A stretch of DNA of 64,000 bases from Mermis nigrescens (lineage: Eukaryota > Nematoda > Enoplea > Mermithida > Mermithidae): assembly GCA_036768485.1 (NCBI GenBank), contig JAVLUZ010000512.1, positions 124,001 through 188,000 on the forward strand, written 5' to 3'. The notes under the pieces were generated by a model that was not told the origin of the DNA, made no database searches, and worked only from the letters and a program-made list of their open reading frames with translations. A program made the position numbers and the translations under genes. This document shows positions 56,804 to 64,000 of the stretch, piece by piece. Position 1 is the first letter of the stretch. Each line of letters begins with the position of its first letter.

Positions 56804-58782
56804 GGGTCTGCAAAAGGAAAAACATTAGATAATGGTACGGCATGTGCTGTTTTAGAGCCATTTAATAAACGTATAGGCGCGCAGTCCTTAGCTTTTTGTT
56901 CCCTGCCCGGTAAATCCTCAAAACTTATGACAACTGCCGGGGCAAGAGGGCGATGTGGTAATTTTACCAACACAAAATCGCCAGGGACATACGCGTGTTT
57001 TTCCACAATTAAGTCAGAATAAGGTAGTTTAGGTTCAGGCAGAAGTCTATTCCTGTGGACGAGATGAGTGATGAGAGGATTATAGACATATGCGATTTTC
57101 GCAGTTTCAGGCGTAGGTAAGTCAATAATTCGATATGGTCCAACGCGCTTGGGTGATAGTTTACCGATTTCGGGTTGAATGACTGAGGTATTATTAAGAT
57201 AGACTATATCCGAGAGATTAAAATTTGTGTGCGTTACGGACTTGTCATATTGCGATTTTTGCTGCTTACGCGCTTGAGTTAGATTTTGAGATGCGATTTC
57301 ATGCAGATCTTGCAAAGTCAGCTTTAAATCAATGACGTATTTTTCCGCAACAGATGGTAAGTTCGGATTTATTACGAAGTCATTTATGAGTAAAGTGTCA
57401 AGCGGAAATGCTGGTTCGCGACCATAAAGCATTTTGAAAGGAGATATGTTAGTCGATGATTGCGGAGTCGCGCGGTATGCAAATAATGCGAAAGGTAAAA
57501 ATTGCTCCCAATCATACTGGGAACGCGCACTCAACTTAGACAAACAATCAATCAAGGTGCGATTATAACGTTCCACCAACCCATCACACTGGGGGTGATA
57601 TGGGGTTGTAAATATTTTTTGAACGTTTAATAGTTTGCAAACTTCCGAAATAAGGGTAGATGTAAAATTTGACCCCTGATCTGTCAAAAATTTCTTGGGA
57701 ACTCCATAACGTGGTATAATTTCTCTTAATAATAAATTTGCAATTGTTGTTGCTTTTATGTCAGAAACAGCAAAAGCTTCCACGTATTTTGTAAAATAAT
57801 CCATAAAAACTACAATTTGGTCATTTCCGGAGGGAGATCGCGGCATATGCAAACAATTGCACGCAATGAGTTCAAAGGGCGCGGATACTTCGATTGGTTG
57901 CAACGGAACGGATGTGGAATTTAATGCGACCTTACGTTGTAAGCACACATCACAATTCCGACACCACGCGATCACATCATTTTCCATGCGCGGCCACCAA
58001 TAACGCATTTGTATGGCGGGCAAGATTTTGCGCGATGAAAAATGAGCTCCGAAAATAGAGTCATGAAATTCTGTTAATATAAAACGACGCAAAGATTTGG
58101 GTATGACTATTTGATGAACGACAGTTGGTGAACGCTTAGGTTGGAAACGACAAAAAAGTACATCGTTTACGAGAAAAAATTCGTCACGATATTTTTTCGT
58201 TGTTAAGTCATTCAATGCGATGCGAATTTTATGCAATTCGTCATCTGCACGTTGCTCAGCGAGTAAACGCGCAGGTGTTAGCATTTCAGCTTTTTCGGCA
58301 TCGGTAAGTAACAAGCGTTCGCGAAATGTAGGTGGTTTAGAATTGGTAGGATCGGTTTGCGCAGTAGGATTATTATTTTGCGCATTTGGATGATTAATTG
58401 GTGCAGTAGGCGCATTATCGCGCGATCGGTCAGGTGGAACCGATTCATCATCTGACTCAGAATCTTCCGATTCTAAATTTGCGATATTAACAACATTTTT
58501 GCGCTCTAATTTATATTTGCGTTCTGCATGATCATATTTAGGATGTCGTGAAAGAAGATCAGCTGCGCAGTTATATGCACCAGGAACATAGACGATATCA
58601 TATTCGTATTCCTGTAATTTGAGACCCCAACGGCGTAAACGACTCGATGGGTCTTTCACGTTTACTAACCAGGTTAATGCTTGATGATCAGTTTCGACAA
58701 TAAATTTTTTACCGTAAAGATAATGTCGATAATGCTTGATGGCCCACACTACCGCTAACGCTTCTTTTTCCGAATGTAGCAT
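56713..58782 (-). pseudogene. pol: Gypsy pol, C-terminal part: RNase H end, integrase, GPY/F module, extra tail
   Basis: 689 codons continuing pol after a one-base frameshift near 58,775. The first residues complete RNase H (SEKEALAVVWAIKHYRHYL, ETDHQALTWL). After an acidic linker comes the integrase HHCC zinc-binding region (FHDSIFGAH ... CRNCDVC). The catalytic core follows: at the first Asp position the sequence reads ACNCLHMP, so it is Asn (codon 57,858-57,856). The second Asp (FLTDQGSNF, ~367) and Glu (GLVERYN, ~403) have the normal 35-residue spacing. A GPY/F motif (SPKRVGPYRII) follows near residue 540. The last ~70 residues (PGDFVLVKLPHRPLAPAVVI ... VPLSNVFPF) look like a small PWWP- or Tudor-like barrel, which is tentative. 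The ORF end overlaps ORF3. Confidence 0.85.
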
Positions 58783-61700
58783 AGTTACATTCAGCAGAAT
58801 TTAGCACGCGACTAGCGTAGCTAAGAATAAAACGATTTTTGGATGGTAAATGTTTTTGCGTCAAAATAGCACCTAACGCATAGTTACTTGCGTCAGTTGT
58901 TAAAATAAATTGGTGCTCATCATCGAATTTTGGTAATTGCAAAATAGGTGGGGACGTAAATGCTTTCTTCAGAAGCTCAAAGGCGGTTTGGTGTTCAGCC
59001 TTCCAGCAAAATTCGACATCTTTACGAAGAAGATGGAATAACGGTTTAGCAATTTTAGCAAGATCTTTAACGAATTTCTTAAACCATTGGACTAAGCCAA
59101 GGAATTTCTGCAAGGATTTAACGGTTTTCGGCACGGGAAACGAGATTAAATCTGCTACTTTGGACATATCAGGAGCGATGCCCATTGCACTTATGCTGTG
59201 GCCAAGAAATTTTACCTCTGCATGCGCAAGATGGCATTTATCAGGCTTTACACGTAAGTTTGCCTTTTTAAGAGCAATAAAGACATTTTCAAGATCTTTT
59301 AAATGTTCTTCGAAAGTACGTGAAAAAATAATTATGTCATCGATGTAAACGAGACAAGATTTCCAATTTAGACCTGCGAGCACGAGCTCCATTAGCCTTT
59401 GGAAATCTGCAGGCGCATTTTTTAAACCAAAAGGTAAAACTTCAAATTCGTAATGACCAACAGGACATATGAATGCTGTTTTTTCGCGAGATTTATTATC
59501 GAGTGGAATTTGCCAGTATCCAGATTTTAAATCGAGTGTGCTAAAATATGCAGCATTGCCTAAAGTATCAAAATAATCGTCTAATTGTGGAAGAGGATAA
59601 ACTTGCGTTTTAGTAACGTCATTTAACCGTCGATAATCGACGACTGGCCTAAGGGAACCGTCCTTTTTTCCAATGAGAAATAATGGACTTGCCCATGGGC
59701 TGGTTGTAGGTCGAATAATTTTATCCGCAAGCATTTCATTTATAATTTTCTGCATAGATTCTCTTCTAGAATGTTCAACACGATAAGTTTTTCCAACAAC
59801 GGGTGGATTATCCCCTGTGTCAATATGATGTTTCATCAAGGGGGTACGTCCGAGAGGTTCGTTTTTTAATGCAAAAATTGAGTCGTATTTTAAGCAAAGT
59901 TCACGAATTTGTTGCTGTTGTCTAGAATCAACGGCGGAGCCGTTTAAAGCTTTATTTATTGATGCAAAAAGTTCTGGTGTCCTATCATCAAAAGATGAAA
60001 CGTGTGACACGACTTCGGCATCAGTGGTTAAAGAACCTATTATTTCACCAGAGTCAATGCGAATTGGCGCTTTAGAGATGTTACAAACGCGAACAGGTAT
60101 TAAAGGTTGTGAAGCATCGACTATAGACGGAGCAACAAAAAGTGAAGTTTTTTCCATAAAATCGGGATTTGGTTCGAATAATGCGAAATCAAAATTGCAA
60201 GAACCGTGACTTATATAGCCAGGTGTAATTAATTCATGCCTAGGTTGTATTATAACAGGCTCAGGTAACGAAACATGCACACACACAACACCAGAGGTGG
60301 TTGCGTTGGGTTTCGCGCGAAATTGCAATTTTTCGTGAGATGAGAGTAAATTAACCTTTATGCCGTTTATAAAAGCACAACGCTCAATAGGATTAACCCA
60401 CATGAGTGCGGATTCGCAAAAATCATATCCTAAGAGCATGTCTTCCGGCAAATGATCAATTATAGCTACTGAGGTAGAAATAGATTGTTCCGCAATTGTT
60501 AAGGTCATATTTACTTTATAACGAACGACTGCAGTGATTTCGCCTACACCATGTACGACTTGTGAGACCTGTTTAGGTGGTAAATTAAAACCAAGACGTA
60601 AGAATGCAGACGTGGTCATCATGGTGACCTGTGAACCCGTATCTATGAGAGCAGGTACGTCAACGCCATGAACTTTAACGAGAATGGTGGGTAAATTTGT
60701 CCCAGCATGGCTTACGATAGGAATATTAGGATCTAAAGTCTTAGACGGAGGTAGATTGATTTTTTCATAAGTTGCAAGACGACGTTGTAGACGTTCGTAC
60801 TCTTCAAGAAATTCTTGCGACGCGAATAAATTAGGACGCGCGCTAGATTCTGGCCCTTTCGCAGTAACCGTGTTTACATCATGAGGAGATGTAAGGGTTG
60901 GCTGCGGTGGGGGCACATTCATGGCGGGTTGGTTATCAGCAGTATATGTGACATACGGGCGATTAAAATTATTGTCGTTGCGATAGTTCGAGTTATAGTA
61001 TGTCCCACGCTGTTCATTTGGGAATTGCACAAAAGGTGTATTTTGGCGCGGTTGATTATTATAACGATTATCGTAACGCGAATTTTGATAATTAGCACGC
61101 GAATTTTGGTAATAATCATTACGATTTTGCCGAAAATTCGATCGTGATTGCTTTGATTCAAAGCGATTATCATTATTCGCATAGTTAGATGAACGATGTT
61201 GACTAGAGTTACGATATCGTGATTGAGATCGATGTCTATTTTGCGAATTCGAACGCGATGGCGAACGATTTTGACGCGAAAAAGAACGCGATTGGCTGCG
61301 ATTGCGAGCCATAGAATTAGTATTTCGATCAGCTTGGTTATTATGATTAGCATTATTAGACGTTTCTTGCCTTTGACGCGTGAAACATTCCTCATAAATG
61401 TGACCTATGCGCTTGCAAAAGGTACAATATTTACGAGAAGAACTTTCTGGTTTCTCAGCACGCGATGAGCGATGAAACGTTCTATGACGTGAACGATTTG
61501 AATCATTTTGGTTAGATGCGCGAGGAGTATCTTTAGGTACTGCGCTGCCTACGGGAGCAGCTGTTACCGATACATAAGGCGTTACTGCCTTTTTATCCTC
61601 GAATTCTTTATTAGCAAATTCAGCGCTAAGCGCATTGTCCAAAAATTCAGCTAATGATGCTCTAGGTTTTTTGTGATATGCCTCTTTCGAAATATGTGGT

Positions 61701-62113
61701 AATAAACCTTGTTTTAGTTGATGTCGCATTAAATTATTAAAATGTGGCGAGTCAACTTCAAGATATGGATCAGATTTAATTAACTCTTCGCGAAGCGAGA
61801 GATAATAAGCTTTAACCGATTCGTTAGGCTGCTGTTTGTGCGACAAGAAACGATTAAAGAGCGCACCGGTGTCCATTGGACAAAATTCGGTTATTAGCGC
61901 TTGTTTCATTTTCGAATAAGATTGTTGTATATCAGCAGGTAACAAATGGTATAAACGCAAAGCATAAGGGTCAAGAAATCCAGTTGCGAATTTTAGACGA
62001 TCAGCTTTGTCAATATCATAGGTATTGGCAAGTGATTCAAATTCTGCAAAATATGCTTTTATGTCCGTTTTTTCGCCATCAAAAAATTTTTTATTTGCAA
62101 TTGCAAATTGCAT
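58709..62113 (-). pseudogene. gag-pol: Gypsy gag capsid, nucleocapsid, protease, reverse transcriptase and RNase H start
   Basis: 1,134 codons. Residues 1-180 are a capsid domain of the retrotransposon gag type (DIKAYFAEFESLANTYDI, LLPADIQQSY). Then come an Arg/Ser/Asn-rich stretch with one CCHC knuckle (CTFCKRIGHIYEEC, ~235) and a protease with DTGSQ (~491). The reverse transcriptase shows KKDGSLRPVVDYRRLN, FGLKNAPADFQRLM and the catalytic YIDD (~922). RNase H begins at ILTTDASNYALGAIL (~1075). A one-base insertion in ACATTCGG near 58,775 ends this frame inside RNase H. Capsid and pol share one frame without a separating stop, unlike many gypsy elements. The start ATG at 62,113 overlaps the upstream frame by 23 bp. 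Confidence 0.9.
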
Positions 62114-63533
62114 CTGCTGTCAAAAATGGTCCGCGATTCAAGGAATCAGCGAGACGTGAGTCACCACGCGAGCTTTCAGATGAAGAACCTGAACTATAAC
62201 GATGACGTCGTCTGCGCGATCGACTTTTGCGACGCGAGCAACGACTGCGCGGGCGATCATAGCTGTTAGATGAGCTGTCGTCAGAGAATTTGACATGTTT
62301 TCTCCTACTAGATGATTCAGATAGAGGAGCAGATTCGTTTTGCAAATGTGCAGATTCGTTGTTAATGCCAGATAAGTTTATCTCGACAGGTTGCATTTCG
62401 ATATTAGAAGAATGCAAAATAGAATTATTAGGTGGGATTTCCACATTTATAGGATTAGGTACATAATTATTTGGTAAGATTTCGCCTTGAGGTGGAAAAT
62501 ACTGCAGCGGTGGTGGATTCAATTGCTGCTGTGAGTTCGTAGTAGAAGAATTAGGTACGAAAGAAGGCGCATTACGATTTAAGGGCAGCAACGGCCGAGA
62601 TCGCGACGTCTGCAAAATCGATACCGACGGCTGCGAAATCGTAGGTATATTCTCCGAAAAACCCGAGTTTTGCACTGGTTGCAAACCCGTGTTTACAGGA
62701 TTCTGTGACAAATTAGATATCTCAGGCGCGCGATTAGTACAACTTTGAGTGATATTTTCGGGAACAGTTTCCGAAGGTGAGCGTGAATTTGACGCTCTGT
62801 TGCCAGTAGACAACAGTGAAGATGCCCTATGCGTACTTTGCGCACGATTCGCACTTTGCGCATTAAATTCAGAAAAATTTGTGCTATCAATTGAGTGGTT
62901 AACGCGCTCAGACGAATTATTCTCTATGCGATTCAGAACTGGTTGGGGTTTAAGCATAGTGCTTAGCTCCAGACGCAGTTTACGCATTTCATCCGCATTT
63001 TCCTTTTTATCTTGATCAACGCGCGTAGAAAGGTCCGAAAATTGCAAATGAATAGCTTGTAGCGCTTTCAAAATAAGATCATTAGTCACATTAGCATTAG
63101 CACGCTCTCTGTTGGCATTTATGCTGTGACTATGATTACTTTCTACGTCAGAATCGGGATTTTCGCGCTCCGAACTGGTTTCAGGATTATTTGCCGTGTT
63201 AATGGTAGTCGTATTATCAATCATTGTATGATTTGATGAATTGTCAATATTAGGGTCCGATCTAGTTAGCGAAGATTGATTAATGCGAGATCGCATGGTA
63301 CTCAATGATAGTTCATCTTCAGACTGTGTATTACTCGCGGCATTTAGTGACGCGGGTAATTTATCATTATTCGCCTTAGTAGTTACGTCTCTCGTAATTG
63401 TGTCATTACTCGCAGAATTACTCGCGCTATTAGAGTCAACAGGCGCGGTAGGTAATTGGCGAGCTGAAGTAGGTGGCGTAGAAGGTTTTTTCAATTTAGC
63501 GGGCGGTGTCCGCAAAACCTTTTTTCCTGCCAT
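62091..63533 (-). CDS. gag: Gypsy first ORF: Ser/Asn-rich and RS-rich gag N-terminal region
   Basis: 480 codons from ATG 63,533. The N-terminus is basic and proline-rich (MAGKKVLRTPPAKLKKP). A long Ser/Asn/Thr-rich disordered region follows, with one possible coiled coil (about residues 150-190, RVDQDKKENADEMRKLRLEL). It ends with an RS-rich tail (SRRKSRSRRRRHRYSSGSSS). There is no capsid fold here; that starts in the overlapping +1 frame at 62,113. This may be the matrix-like N-terminal half of a gag split by a frameshift, or a separate RNA-binding protein. Tail residues RGPFLTADA sit just before the capsid sequence, favouring one ancestral gag. Confidence 0.7.
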   Translation of the reverse strand: MAGKKVLRTPPAKLKKPSTPPTSARQLPTAPVDSNSASNSASNDTITRDVTTKANNDKLPASLNAASNTQSEDELSLSTMRSRINQSSLTRSDPNIDNSSNHTMIDNTTTINTANNPETSSERENPDSDVESNHSHSINANRERANANVTNDLILKALQAIHLQFSDLSTRVDQDKKENADEMRKLRLELSTMLKPQPVLNRIENNSSERVNHSIDSTNFSEFNAQSANRAQSTHRASSLLSTGNRASNSRSPSETVPENITQSCTNRAPEISNLSQNPVNTGLQPVQNSGFSENIPTISQPSVSILQTSRSRPLLPLNRNAPSFVPNSSTTNSQQQLNPPPLQYFPPQGEILPNNYVPNPINVEIPPNNSILHSSNIEMQPVEINLSGINNESAHLQNESAPLSESSSRRKHVKFSDDSSSNSYDRPRSRCSRRKSRSRRRRHRYSSGSSSESSRGDSRLADSLNRGPFLTADAICNCK

Positions 63534-64000
63534 TTTTGGGTATCAAAAATGTCGAAAAATGTGACCTTGGGTAAAATAAATTTCAGTACGTCGAAATTTA
63601 GCCCAAAATAAATGTTTCGAATTTGGCCTTTGTCGATGCGAAAAACAGGTTTTTCCACGTAAATAGTACTTCCTTACGTGAAGTAAGATATACCTGACGT
63701 GAAATGATCGAAAACAGGTAGGACTAAGCCTAAAGCGCAAGAACGTGTACGTGGTTAGAAAAACAGGTATATAGGTAAAAACCTAAATGACGGAATTTCG
63801 TCGTCAAGAGAGAAAAATGATGAATCGTCGCCTGTGGGTCGACGTTTATAGAAAAATGCGAGCGTGAGAGCTGCCTTTGTCGATGGAGGTTCGACGGAAA
63901 TAGAAAAATAACGATGACTTTACCACGATACACAAAATCTTTACCACGGACGCTTACTTAAATTGCGCACTGCCACGATCGCGGTCGATACAACAACAAA
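63534..64000 (-). other. Leader of the gypsy element upstream of gag
   Basis: About 470 bp without a gene, presumed to be the 5' untranslated leader. I could not identify a primer-binding site or an LTR edge. The sequence shares no long word with 50.8-52.8 kb, so the 5' LTR is probably outside the window. Confidence 0.45.

Larger units (their letters stand above)
52815..64000 (-). mobile_element. Ty3/gypsy-type LTR retrotransposon, truncated by the window edge
   Basis: Domain order gag - protease - RT - RNase H - integrase - ORF3 on the minus strand defines the Ty3/gypsy class. The internal region is at least 11 kb, long for the family because of the extra 4-kb third ORF. The 5' LTR and primer-binding site are not in the window or not recognisable, and the 3' LTR is undefined. 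There are frame breaks in gag, between RT and RNase H, and several in ORF3. An active-site substitution in integrase adds to this, so the copy is dead. Confidence 0.85.

Overview
This is nuclear DNA from an invertebrate animal. It is AT-rich, has GT-AG introns, and is crowded with animal-type transposons. A three-exon Toll receptor of the multiple-cysteine-cluster type (Tollo / 18-wheeler-like) points to a protostome, probably an ecdysozoan. I cannot name the species. Only two host genes can be supported; most of the window is transposable elements and tandem repeats, many of them nested.

Layout. 1-4.9 kb: repeats only. 4.98-11.9 kb, plus strand: a small three-exon gene (36 + 101 + 78 codons, every intron phase 0) for a single-pass membrane protein, with MITEs and minisatellites in its introns. 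12-17.4 kb: MITEs, a degenerate minisatellite, a long (TA)n tract and diffuse tandem repeats. 17,513-26,283: a Polinton/Maverick-type element with a perfect 6-bp target duplication (TAGGAC), AG...CT ends and terminal inverted repeats (TIRs) of about 1.8 kb filled with a 20-21 bp minisatellite. Its only recognisable gene is a protein-primed family B DNA polymerase, broken by two frameshifts. 26.3-31.8 kb: a tandem repeat rich in TTTACAC, an 820-bp foldback element and older repeats. 31.8-40.4 kb, minus strand: the Toll gene, with one frameshift in exon 1 and a divergent TIR domain. 40.5-51 kb: nested hAT-type MITEs, several with intact 8-bp target duplications, a 1.65-kb GGGCCCGGTTTCA element, microsatellites and a relic retroviral-type protease. 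52.8-64.0 kb, minus strand: a Ty3/gypsy-type LTR retrotransposon running off the right edge, with gag, protease, RT, RNase H and integrase, then a third ORF in the env position.

The most unusual items are three. (1) The PolB-only Polinton, whose polymerase starts with a 62-residue tandem duplication. (2) The gypsy third ORF, which carries a DEDDy-type 3'-5' exonuclease-like domain followed by an unrecognised C-terminal region. (3) A hAT-like MITE family with CAYACGTGGGC ends, whose nested copies with readable target duplications allow insertions to be ordered in time. The polymerase, the gypsy ORFs and Toll exon 1 all carry frame breaks. The transposons are therefore decaying copies; for Toll an assembly error is an alternative. 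All gene models and repeat boundaries were read by eye, and no similarity search was run.
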